From: Turnera subulata
Lineage: Eukaryota > Streptophyta > Magnoliopsida > Malpighiales > Passifloraceae
NCBI GenBank assembly: GCA_028386065.3
Contig: JAKUCV010000418.1
Span: 409,195 to 473,194, forward strand
DNA: 64,000 nt
Reading direction: 5' to 3'
How positions within the stretch are numbered: position 1 is the stretch's first letter; every line of letters starts with the position of its first letter. A program made the position numbers and the translations under genes. Below are positions 10,317 to 22,254 of the stretch, piece after piece. The notes under the pieces were generated by a model that ran no database searches, was not told the origin of the DNA, and saw only the letters and a list, made by a program, of their open reading frames with translations.

Positions 10317-13300
10317 CTACCTCCGGCTGCCAAAAACCTCAGATTTACCCTTGAATATCATGTCCACTGACAATCCTAACGAGGATGGATTCAGAGGCCA
10401 CACAAATTTCCGAGATGGAGCTCTTTGAGGGTTGTCTTTATTTGTTTTCCTCCACCTGGAAGATCCCCCTGCTATGACAGAACTTTTGCTGGAGGTTGAT
10501 GACTTGGAATTGAACATAGACGAGCCAAAAGAAGCATCAGGCCCGTCAAACGACACAGGGTCTTTACGTGATGTATCGATATGATGTCCAACTGCAGCAT
10601 CCTGATGGGGAGGTGGAAATTTCTCACTCTTGCTCTTGGCATTTGCTTGTGTCACGACTCTCCATCTCTGGCAATTATCAAAGTAAGAATTCCAGGACAA
10701 ATAGTCAGTCATATGACCACATTTTATCATGATAGTGAAACAGTTGTGACAGGCACACGTCATTTCTGCGTAATGAAATAAACCTAAAAGATCAAATTTT
10801 CTCTTGATGTAGTCATGGGATCCTACAGAAAGCCCTCAGCAATGATCAAGAATCTTAATGACACAAAAATGAGAAGACAGGTCGCTTCAGGATTATATTT
10901 TTTGCCCCTCCTAGCATGACATATAACTGTATGTATGGGAAGACGCTGAGAGACAAAATCTTTTGCATACCTCTAAATTGGCAGGAATCTCTGCATTGGC
11001 TTCCGGTGCTGGAATTGCACGACTAGCTCGATCACGAACTCTAACTTTTCTGTTACCATCTAAAGCATTAGCTTTTCCACTAAGGCCTCTTTGCCTGTGA
11101 AGGAGATTGGAGAAACAAAGATCATGTGTTGGCATATAGCTAAAGACCCATACAGAAGACTAAAACATGTAAACAAGAACAGAGCATAGAATACCTTCGT
11201 GCCTCTTCATCTCTCAATTTCACATCCAATTCCTTGCTGGGAGGATACTTAGGAAGATCTGATGGCTCGCAAGCATATGGTTCGGTGTTAAAGAACTGCA
11301 CTCAGAAGTCAAAACAACTTTGAATCAATTACGCTTCACATAATATACCCAATGGAATTGCACAAATTAGTCAAGGAAAAAAATGTCTCTTCAATTTGGA
11401 TGCAAGGATCATGAATTAGTAAGCACAAATCACACGACTCCCTGACATAAACAGTAAGTACTTCCTTTCAAATTACAAGTTTGTGGACATAGTATGGGAT
11501 TGCTTGGTAAACAAGCAAGTGAAAATCACTTACTTCACTATTTAGAGCTGCAGCGGCAGTGCCTCGTTCTACAGGGTCTATGGAGAGAAGAGTTTCAATT
11601 AAAGGCAGAGAAGCAGATGGGAAGTCTTTAAAAGTTTCAGCTATACATCGTTTGTAGGGCTGCTGTGGTTTAAAAAGAGTTGCATTAGGAAGTTTTGACT
11701 TCTTCCAATATTCTTCGGTTGGGGAGCCACACAATTTAAATATCTTGTGCAGTTGTTCGACCTATTACAAGAAGAAATGAAAAGTAAGTCAAATGTAAAC
11801 CTGCCACCTGAGAAAGATAATTACATCAACAAAATCACAAATTACTAAGAAATTTTTTTAAAAAGGAATAGGCATGTACAATGTGTGTTCACCATTTGTG
11901 CAAGTGCAATCAATTGTAGTTCTAATGAGCACGAGATAAGATACAAATGGATTCCATGGCTGGTCCACTCAGTGATCAGGAATTTTTATCTAGCATACAT
12001 CTATTCGGTGTGAATGTTTGTCTTGTAGAGCTGTTCCATCAACACTATAAGTCAAGATTAGTAAGAGTTACCATTGTTCTGCCTGACTTTTTACCATATA
12101 ACTCCTTTATTTAACATCTAACCCTCAACCTGGTCCTTCTTTAAGAGAATTCTCTAGACTGAAGTTTTTCTCTCCACCAAGCAATATGTGGCATGGCCCA
12201 AATATTTCCCAGATCAGGTCGGTCACAATAATGACAATGTGAATCCGATTTCAAGCACAAAAAAGAAAGTCTGCACAGCTGCCTAAAATGGAAACATTAC
12301 CTCTGTTCGTCCGGGCATGATTGGCTTCCCAGCTAGTAGCTCTGCCAAAATGCAGCCCGCACTCCAAAGGTCAACCCCAACATCATAATAAGTGGCCCCG
12401 AGAAGAAGTTCTGGGGGACGATACCAAAGCGTGACAACACGGCTGGTCATGGGAACCCTGTGATCAGGGTCATAGAAAGTAGCCAATCCAAAATCAGCAA
12501 TTTTTAGAATTCCTTCATTATCAATAAGAAGATTGGAACCTTTGATGTCACGATGTAAGACACCATGACTGTGGCAATGTTCAAGCCCAGATAGCAACTG
12601 CTTCATGTAGCATTTGACCTGCAAAGGGAATAAATTGGAACTTTTATCAGTAGTCATATGACACGTTTCCAACAAGTCAAAGTCAGAAGACCGGATTACT
12701 AGCCATCAATCACGAGAAATTATAGTGCCTGATTCAGAATAGGGTTGTTTTATAGTCTCAAGCAACATATTTTACATTCCTATCATTAACCAGCTCCCAC
12801 CAGCAGTCACTCATCACCACCAGCAAATGAAGCTCTCATTCTGAGATAAACTTGGAAGCCAAACTATTCTAATGCAAACTTAAAGAGCTGTAAGTTGGAC
12901 AATTTGAAATTGGAAAGCCAACTAGATTTCAAAAATCATGCAAAATATCTCTGCATAATTTTCATGAATTTTAACGCCTCCAATGGATAAAGCATAATGA
13001 TATTCCTCCAAACTCAGGCTAGAAATGACATTCTGTTTGGCAACAACTAGAAACGAGAAAACAATGCAATCAATCTCATGGTTTGAAGTTAATAAAAGTA
13101 AGATTCACAGTAGAAACAAAGAAACAAACAGTCGAGCACAAACAAAAAATAGAAGATTGTGCTCCTGCTTTTAATCCCTAGCAGAGTATAACTCATAACA
13201 AGAAGTAGGGGTTACCAACCAAAGAAACCTAGATTTCTAGATCCAAATTTTTAATTTGAAATCTGATGGAACAACATTGGTGAGGAGAAGTAATAGAGTA

Positions 13301-14761
13301 TAACTAAAGAAACAAACTATAACTGAGACAAAGGTTACAAACAGAAGGCAGAAGAAAACTATAAGTTCTAGTTATACAACCTCTTTCTATTATTTTGTCT
13401 TATCTCTGTAGGACCTAATTGAAAATCCCTTTTCCTCATTAAAAAAAAAAAAAAGAAGAAACTCCTTTGAACGTCAGGGGCATTTTTTTCCTTTATAAAA
13501 TTAAAAAAAAAATTATTGAGAGACGGACAAAGGAGCTACAAGTCTTACATGTTATGCTGCAACATAAGAAATTTCGAAGAATTTTGAATCCTGAAATGAT
13601 TGAAAACACCACTCGATCGAATGCACATACCATTATAATCTGCACCAACTTAGATAATGCAAAATCATGGGACCTCTTTTAGAAACAAGCGCATGGGACC
13701 CAGTACCCTGTAGCCGTCTTAAAGTAGCATCAAGGTTCACAAGAGGCAAATTAGAAAACGACAAACATACCCATAGAACCTCAAACATCTTGTTTCTTGA
13801 ACAGACCTCAAAACATCTTGTTAAGAAGGCAATAGCAAAAACACATGCAATAGCTTAGAGATAAAAAAAAAAAAAGAAAAAGAAAACCCAAATGACAAAA
13901 ACAATCCATCCACGCCAACCAAATTAAGTAATCCCCGGTTAACTGTAACAACACTCAACAAGTCCCAATCAAAATAAAAAAGACAATCTACAGAAAAAGA
14001 TTCAATCTGGTAATAGTAGTTAGCAAGACAGGACATTCAATCTACCTGAGGCTCAGTGAACTTGACCCCTTGGCGAGCAGCTAGGCCGGCGAGATCATGG
14101 TCCATGTACTCGAAAACCAAGTAAAGGCTACATGACATTCTTGAAGTAACAAGACCCTCAAGCTTAAGCACATTTGGGTGATCCAATCTCCTCAGCACAA
14201 GAATCTCTCTTGCCATAAACTTTACACTCTCTGGCTCCAGATTATCGAACCTCACTTTCTTCAAAGCCACAATCTTTCCGGTCAAAAGATCCCTCGCTTT
14301 GTACACATTGCTATACGTCCCTTGTCCAATCTGATAAAGAGCCAACCCGAACCAAAAGGAAAACCATTAATCCCACACAAAAAAAAAGAAGTGAGCTTGA
14401 TTAAAAAAGCATTTAAACAAAGAAGTCACTTTCCATTTTCGATTTTTTAATAGTAACTAACTACCTTATCTAGCTTTTCAAAGGTGTTAGCTCGCCTAGG
14501 AGTCCAATCGCCGATCGCGTCGCCGGCGACAGCCATTAGCCATGCCGGCCAACCCTGCTGGTTCGTCAAGCAGAGCTCGGCCCGAGGCCGCCGCCTGTCG
14601 GCCGCCGTCGTCAGGGAGAAATCGCCGGTGTGAGCAGACGCCTTCTGCCTCTGAACCGCTCCGGCCTCCTTCTTCCTCCCAACAACGGCGCTGGAGGCGG
14701 GCTCGCCGGAGCTCCGGTCACCGCGACGGCTGTTTCCAGCCTTGCCGAGTACGCAGCCCAT
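10317..14761 (-). CDS. CDK-like Ser/Thr protein kinase (At1g54610/IBS1 family), seven exons
   Basis: Exons on the minus strand are 14465-14761, 14046-14330, 12301-12618, 11534-11761, 11195-11295, 10971-11094 and 10317-10667. All introns are GT-AG and the phases join, giving 567 codons plus stop, the usual size for this plant family. The start gives MGCVLGK, a Gly-2/Cys-3 N-myristoylation and palmitoylation signal, so membrane attachment is likely. The kinase domain begins near residue 94. It has the glycine loop IGQGTYSNVY (100-109), the ATP-binding Lys in VALKK (K123), the C-helix Glu in MAREI (E141), HRDIKGSN (216-223), DFG (236-238) and the CDK-type VVTLWYRPPELLLG segment. The Ser-rich tail ends in basic residues. 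Family members are CDK-like kinases; the Arabidopsis relative IBS1 is linked to defence priming, but the function of this copy is inferred only from family. The second intron (1,427 bp) holds nothing recognisable. Confidence 0.92.
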
Positions 14762-16411
14762 TCGTTCAGGCGCCGCCGGAGAGTGAAGCGTGCATCGGGA
14801 GAGAGCTGAGGAATGAGTGGCCCGTTTCCTTTACACGATCGAAACGACGACGTTTAAGAGGAGGGAAATATTATAATTTGTAAAGGAAGAAGAGGAAGAA
14901 GAAGAAGAGGAGGAGAGAATTGTGTGCCCGCGAAGAAGGCAAGGAAGCGAAGAATTGCTTGGACCAGTACACTAGTAGTAGCTTAATTAGCAGTAGAAAG
15001 AAAGAGTATTAGTATGCTTCTTTTTTTTTTTCTTTATTGTCAGGCACTGTAAATGAAGGAAATGGGGGCTGGAGTTTGGGGAGAATTACGGGATGGCCAC
15101 TGGGGTGAGTTGTCACTTGTCACTTGTCAGGGTTAAGGTGGGTGGATAGAGGAAGAAGAGGAAAAAGTATTGATTTTTCAGTTTTTATCTTTTTGGGCCG
15201 GTTTTTTTTGTAGGAGTAGTAGTAGATTTTACGGGTGACGTCATTGGACTCGAAGCATTAAAAAGTCAAACTAAGAAAATAGAAGAAAAATAAAGTGTTA
15301 CTTTTTTTTGTTTTGTTGAAGTACTGACCGAGTACCGACTGACTGGAGTCCTATTAGCAGAGGACTTGTATAAAAGGTGGGGTTCTTTTGTTGGTTTTGC
15401 AAAAAAATCTAGAGGGCAAACACAAAAGAAAGCCACAAAGAATGGGTTTCTTTATTTTATTTTATTTTTTTGCTGGTATGTTCCCATTTGGTCTAAACTC
15501 CAAACCCAGAAGTAGGGTATTGTTTGGAGGCATTGTCAGGGCCCTGGGCATCTTTCATGTGACCGTCTGGCTCTGGGTCTTGTTAGTGTTCCTGGATGTG
15601 TATACCGTTTCAAAACTTTCTTATACAGTTGTGTTTTTTTTTACTTTTCTTTCCTAAATTCGGTTGCACAGCTTACTATTATGGTGGGTAAGCCTCCCAA
15701 TTGAGTCAATTCCGGTTCACTTAGAAGTAAAATTCTATGAATATCAATTTTTTAAGAAATTTAATCTCGAGACCTTATTTAAGGTAACAAAATACAGAAC
15801 CATCAACCACCTCAACCCCTCACGTGTTAATTTTTATCCCGTTAATAATAATTGTTTGCAAAGATGGCTATAATATGCTTCCCTTAATCATCAAAGTTAC
15901 TATTACTGGGCTACGTGCTAACTAATTAGCAATTACCATTCGAATTTGAGGATAATTAGTTGAATTTGAATGTGAATAACAAAATGGTGCGTAACGCTAT
16001 TGGACCAGGTGGGTTCGATTAACTGAAGTTGGGGGATATTCCAACATTGAATATGACTATCGTGTGGAAAACGCGTATAGGATGGAAGTGAAGAAAAACA
16101 GGGGCAGTATAAGTATAAAATAAGCAGTTTGTAATAATTACTAATTAGCTTTTTCTCTTTTTATAAAAAAAAAAGGGTTAATACCGGAGGAATTTACTGT
16201 TAAGTACAACAGCGTTTTCCTTCCACCACTATCCCACGTACCCGTAAAATAGACAAATCATTGCTTGACCACGAACGAACTGGAGCCACAGAGAAATCAA
16301 AATCATTTCTTTACCTACCCAACCGTGCTTATTTAAGTTTTTACCAGTTTGCATTTATTGTGTTGTTTCAGAGACGCAAAGCAAATTAAATTTTTCCATG
16401 TCCCATTTGGT
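14762..16411. promoter_or_regulatory. 5' UTR and upstream region of the kinase gene, then intergenic
   Basis: The first part (to about 15000) is probably the kinase 5' UTR and core promoter on the minus strand. It has a GA-rich tract around 14880-14920. No clear TATA box was found for that strand. The plus-strand open frames at 15388-15873 have no recognisable domain and look like chance. Nothing else was identified up to the stem-loop element at 16412. Confidence 0.35.
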
Positions 16412-17619
16412 GGGTTCAATACATTTTACCCCTGAACTTTTAGTCAAATTAGACTTGACCCCTGAATTAAAAAAACCGGTATTTTAACCCCTAAACTTCA
16501 ATATTCTCCGATTAAGCCCTTTTGGTTGGACCGATACCGACTCCGTTAACAGAATTAACAGAGCTTACCGATGTTGGACACGTGGCCTGATCGAGACCGT
16601 TGATATTTACCCCTAGGTTTTCCTTTTTTTTTTCCTTTTTTCCTTTGAGAAAGAGAGAAAGAGGAGTGGGTTTAGATTGTAAAATTAATTTTTTAATGTT
16701 TCTTCATCATTTTTTTTAATTTTTAAAGACTCAATTTGAATTTTTTTTAAAAAACTAAAATTTACGTTTCTGTAAAGTTAGAAAACAGTAAAGTAATTTT
16801 TTAAGTTATATTTAGATGTTAGTGATTGAAGCCTTTTTGTCTTTCCTTTCTTCGTTTTTTTAAAAAATAAAATAAGAGAAAGAAATTTTATCAAACACAT
16901 AAATAGGGTCATAGTTCTCATCAAGTTTTTTTTCCTTTTCCTCCTATCATTCAAATATTTTATTTTTCTTGTTTTAAATGTAATAACTGTTAAAGTTTGG
17001 TTTTTCAGCTTTTTTTTCCTTTTTTATAATTTTTTTTATTTTTTTTAAAGAATATAAACGATAAAAGATTATACAATTAGAGTCAATTTTTTTCATCTTT
17101 TTTAAAATTTTTAAAATTAAAGATTCAATTTAATACTTTTTTAATTCAAAATTTCGTTTTCATGAAATATTTAGAAAACCAAAAAGTAATTTCATATTTA
17201 TGTTCTTTCTTTTTCTCTCTTTCATAAAAGTTTTTTTTCGTTTTCTTAAAAAATTAACTAATAGAAAAATAAATTTTATCAAATAGATAACTAAGCCAAA
17301 TTTTTTTTTCTTATGATATAAATATTTTATTTTTTTGCTTTGCTTATAAAAGGTAATAATCATTAAATGGTTTGTCTTTTTTTCATTTTTATAACTTTTT
17401 CAACAAACAAAAATGAAAAAAATCAAACGGTGTTGATCTTGCCACGTGTCGATCATCGGTGCATTCCGTTAGATCAACTAACACCAATGTGAAAACCCTA
17501 ACGGAGAAAGGTTAAAATGTGGAATTGTAAAGTTCAGGGAATAAAATACCGGTTTTTTTAGTTCAGGGGTTAAGTGTAGTTTGACCAAAAGTTCAGGGGG
17601 GTAAAATGTATTGAAACCC
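16412..17619. mobile_element. Second long stem-loop DNA transposon, Mutator-like
   Basis: The ends are inverted copies: GGGTTCAATACATTTTACC on the left and its near-complement at the right end. The arms are roughly 200 bp (16412-about 16620 and about 17420-17619). The 8-bp word CATTTGGT flanks both sides (16404-16411 and 17620-17627). The exact boundary is ambiguous by one base because C and G runs abut it. Each arm carries three copies of a CCCTGAACTT-like word about 30 bp apart (16428, 16458, 16487 and 17532, 17561, 17591). The interior is T/A-rich and non-coding. Structure suggests a non-autonomous Mutator-like element of a different family from the one at 6754. Confidence 0.8.
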
Positions 17620-18840
17620 CATTTGGTAGGATTTTCATGACTTGAAAGGAAAACAAATAGTGGGGTTTTAATATTTTAATGCAAAGTGAAGGAATAGGAA
17701 TAATATTTCGTTTGCTTTGCACCATAAGTTTTTTTTTTTTTTTTTTGAGACTGACAAAAGTCTAAAAGAGATGCTGGAAATGGGGTCATGGCTTGTAAAT
17801 TTTCTAACTGGATTCCAAAGATAGGGTCACTATCGCCCTGTTGGCATTTCCTCACAAGTCAGTGCCCAAGTTAAAGAAACTACTCTACTACTACTCTGGT
17901 ACGGATTAGAGAAATTAAGGTCACATTGGAAAAAGTCTACAAGGTAGTATAATTTATTTGTTTCTCTTGGTTGAATGGACACGTGTGCAGATAAATATTC
18001 AAGATTCAAGAAAGTTATTATTAATTCTTCTTTTCTTAAATTGAGAGGAAATCCTTCCTCAAAAAAAGAAAATGAGAGGAAATCCATATTCCATTACGAA
18101 ACTTGGAGAAGTTTTACATCACCGTAGTCCATATTAAATAAAATAATTTACTACTTCTTTGCATAGTTTTATATTAATTTCGATATCAATAATAACCATT
18201 TTAGAAAAATATGAGATATTGTATGCACAAAAACTAGTTTATATATACATACAAAACATGTTTTGTATGAGAAGTAGCAAAGTTGTATTGGTTCAGATTT
18301 AGAGACTCATTAATTAGGACAAAGCTCCACATTGGACACAATATATATAGTTAAACTTATAAAGTCATTAAGCCAGCGCCTTTGGGCAGAAAGTTAAAGC
18401 ATTGCGTGTAATACTAAAATTCTCATGCATCAATACTACCAAAGTTTTCGCATTTATCCAGCATTATTCCCTAAACATTCTCAAGCACGAATCCCTTATT
18501 AAAATATTCTACAGTAGCGATAGGCACCTGCCAGCAATATAGTTCGTTCAACTATTTTTTTTTTCTTAATTATTCTTTCTTTATCTTTCGAATAAGAAAT
18601 GGGGTTTCAAGCAACAATATTTATCCTCCTCGGCCTCTTGCGACAGTGGGGGTACATCCATCGGTGATTAATTTAAGGCCAATAACTTCTTCAATTATTG
18701 TCATGAAAATATATTTTTCTCTGCTTGTAATTAATTAAGCCAACCAGAATGATAAACAATTTTTTTGGGATCCCTTTCGCATTAAAATTCTCGTTCAGGA
18801 ATACAAAGTTTTACTCTCATTTTTTTCAAAATTCAAATTG
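17620..18840. other. Intergenic AT-rich DNA
   Basis: No gene recognised. The 85-codon minus-strand frame at 17830-18087 has no known domain. A perfect 22-bp palindrome sits at 18248-18269. Confidence 0.5.
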
Positions 18841-19468
18841 TAATTATTGGGGGTTTGTTTGTCTCAATCTTTGTCAAAAGGGGAAAAAAAATTGCAGAGG
18901 TTTAAGCCCCCCACGGTGACGGCTGGGGAGGGCAAAGCCCCCTCAGCCCTCCCTGGGGTGTCCCCCATTCCCTTCTTGATTCACCGAACGTACCTTCACT
19001 TTTCCTCCCGAGGAGAACTCGGGATGTCACCATGACACCCATAGACTCAACCTCCCCTCCCCAGAGCTTTTCAAGGAAAAATTCCTTGTCGGAGGACAAC
19101 CTATGACAACTGAATCGGATAGTAATTTCGTGGAACAAGAAGGGGATATCGTCTCCTTCCTCACCCCTGAAGGTCCGGTCGTCAAGATTTCTGACCGTTA
19201 TCGGGCCATGCTCCACAAACGATGGGAGCAGACTCTGATAGTGAAGATGTGGGGGCGCAACATCGGATACAGGTCCCTGTGTAGCCGGTTACCCAACCTT
19301 TGGAAGCTGAAGGAAAGTGTGCGAGTTGTGGACCTGGAGAACAACTTCTATTTTGTTCGATTCCTCAATCGCGAGGACTATCTAAGGGCACTTACAGACG
19401 GGCCATGGACAGTCCTAGATCACTACCTCACAGTTGAGCCAAGGAAGCCACAGTTCGATCCGACCTCG

Positions 19469-19473
19469 CATAA
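19469..19473. repeat. Target-site duplication CATAA, left copy
   Basis: Identical to 29754-29758. It lies inside the LINE ORF1 frame, which proves that the gypsy element inserted into the LINE. Confidence 0.92.
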
Positions 19474-22219
19474 TGAAGCGCCCCGACCCGTATTTACCAG
19501 ATACAGTAAACACGTGCTGAAACTATTCTTATTGATAGAACAGACAGTACATCGCAGTAAAATACTACACAGTAAATTCAAATACAGCAAAAGTACCAAG
19601 ACAACATCCGTCACCCATACTCGGGGACTATTATTCAATCCATACATATTACTCAACAACAGCAGCATAATCCAGTATAAATAGCATCATAAGCAATATA
19701 GGAAAGTAGCAACACAGCAGCATATATATCACAGCAGTGAAAGGCTTATATGCACATGCAGCGGAGGAATGGATCCGGGGTCAGGTGGAGAAGAAAGCAG
19801 CAGCCATCGAACGTCGTACCTGAACTACGAAACAACTTAACCTACGAGATGAAACCCTGCAGGCGAGGGATGAGTCCGAAGTGCTCACCGACCATGGATA
19901 AACAGAGATATGCAGGCGACCATAATACTTTCGAAGAAAATACAGGCAAAGACAACTCAAAGATTCTACCAAAACACGACTGAGCCAAGACCAAAAGAAT
20001 ATTTATTATTATTACCAATTTTATCTTCTGGGCCCCAGTCACTGGACAAGCTAGGGTCGTACCTGGTTATTAACTAATTTCGGATGCCAGGCCAAAACAC
20101 AATCCGGGATCAACATCCCAATAACAACCAATCCGGGATCAACATCCCAATATCCAAATCATCCGGGATCAACATCCTCAATAACCAAACCAAACCGGCC
20201 ATGACACCACAGAACTAGCCTCTAACCTTCTAGTCGTACCACTACTTTCCACTTGACAATTAAAATCATCATCTCAAATTCAATTCCAATTCCATTTCCA
20301 GTACTCATTATCCTTTCCTCAATTATCCACATTTACCAGTTCAACATTAATCTCAACACAATATCCACAAACCAAAAACACAGTTTATCAACAACAACAA
20401 CAACATCATAGCAGTCAAACAACCAACAGTTACCATCTCAGCAGTTCAATCAAACAACAAAGAACACACAGTATTACGGGCACACATCAAAGGTTATCCA
20501 CCATCACCTTAGCCGATTATCAATTATGGAATTGCCCAACAGACTCCAAGTCCGGTTCCTCAGGTATTCGCTCGTTATCAACTCCTATATCAAACAAATA
20601 ACATGCACACATAAGATGTTATGCAGATGCCATGCTAATACTGTATGCCGTAAAATTAAAATACTGAACCAACTCGGTACTGCCTTGGATTATTTTCCAT
20701 TATCATCATAATTCACCATTTATTTTCCAGTGTTAAAAATACACTTATACCCGGATATTATTCCGGTATTTTATTACCTTGGTAATATCCTTTCCGAAAT
20801 TATTTCCTCAAAATAATTATTATACCATATATAATATACTTTTTCCAAAAATATTATTTTCACCAATTATTTTTATTTTCCAAGTTATTCCAGAATATTA
20901 TTTTCCCAAAATTATTTCTATTTAATTCTCTTTTCCAGATTTATTTTCCCTTTTTTTTTTAAACAAACTGGGCCAACAGTGCTAACCCAACCCACTACAT
21001 AGACCAGACCCAAGCTCCAAGCAGGAGCCCAGGTGTAGGCCCAGGCGCACACCAGCCCAGCTCCATCCCAAACTCCAAACCTAACATGCCCAGCCCAACC
21101 ATTTAGCCCATACACCCAAGCTCCTCACCTTACTCGGCCCAGGTAGACATCCGGGTCAACCCGACCCAGTGTCATATGACCCGGCTGGGTGAAGTGGGTA
21201 CTCGGGCAACGGGGTTGTCTTCAACCCGTGGATGGCTAACCTCGGGTCTAGGCAGGCGGTGGCGAACGGCGACGCAACGAGCGGCAGGGCGACGGGAACG
21301 AGCGAGGCCCGACCGGAACGAGGGCATCGGTGTCGGCAGGGGAGATCGGACGAGGGAGCGAACTTGCTTGATGAGTTCGTCACGACCCGGGCAGCGATGA
21401 CAAACTGTAGGGAGGACGACCGGCGAGGGAAGAAGGAAGGAGGAAGGAAGGGAGGAGGTGCAGGTGGCTCGGCCGGTGGTCTCGGTTGTGGTGGAGGTCT
21501 CGGCGGTGTGGTGTTTCACGAGGAGGAGGAAGAGATGGGTTGTGTGGGGTTGTCCAAAACGGCGGCGTTTTGGCTAGAGTGTGTGTGTGTTTGTTTTTCT
21601 TTTTTTTTTTCTGGTTTAGCTTTGAGAGGTGAGTTGCACTATGTTTTGCTGAAACAGAACGAAGGAAGGGGAACTGGAGGTGTGTGTGTTTGCAGGAGAT
21701 GGTGATATGGGTGAGTTCGTAGTATGTGGTTTTGCAGGTAAAATTTACAGAGGAGAGGATGAAGATGAAGGCGATGGTGGTGTACTGATGAGGCAGGAAA
21801 AACACAGGTTTAAAGCATGCAAGACTGGTGAAGCACGAGCAAAACACTGGTAAGGCACGGGTAACACAATCTGCTCACAGGCTTCACAGTAAAAGGCGGC
21901 GGCAGCCTTATTACTATACAGTATGTGAGGCGGGTTCTGCCTGGACCAGAAAATAACCACTATACCCCCTTAGACTTTATTTCTGGTCGGATAACTCGAG
22001 GATAAACCCGGCTTTTTTGAAGATTCCTAGACCCGAAAAATTCCAACTTGGTCCGTAAAATCCGCAGAAAAATCCCGAACGTGGGACAAGGCTCGGATTC
22101 GGAATCCAAAGCTCGAGTTACCATAAATGAATTACCCAAGATTAATTTTAATGGTAAATAACTGTGTAAAAACTTTTAACGGTACCAGTAAAAATGCAAA
22201 AATTACCCGGGCTGTTACA
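19474..22219 (-). repeat. 3' LTR of the minus-strand gypsy element
   Basis: In element sense it begins TGTAACAGCCCGGGTAA (at 22219) and ends GGGGCGCTTCA (at 19474). Length is 2,746 bp. On the plus strand, three GGGATCAACATCC(C) units with flanking spacer are tandemly placed at 20105-20187. A GC-rich segment (21150-21550) holds the ORF of the putative LTR gene, frame-disturbed relative to the other LTR. Against the right LTR it retains about 30 bp near 19842-19875 that the latter lacks. Confidence 0.92.
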
Positions 22220-22254
22220 GCCTACCCACCTTAAAAGAATTTTATCCCCGAAAT

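Noticed and set aside
14542..14883. 113-codon plus-strand frame overlapping kinase exon 1
   Set aside because: Antisense of a GC-rich exon with a clear kinase family match on the other strand.
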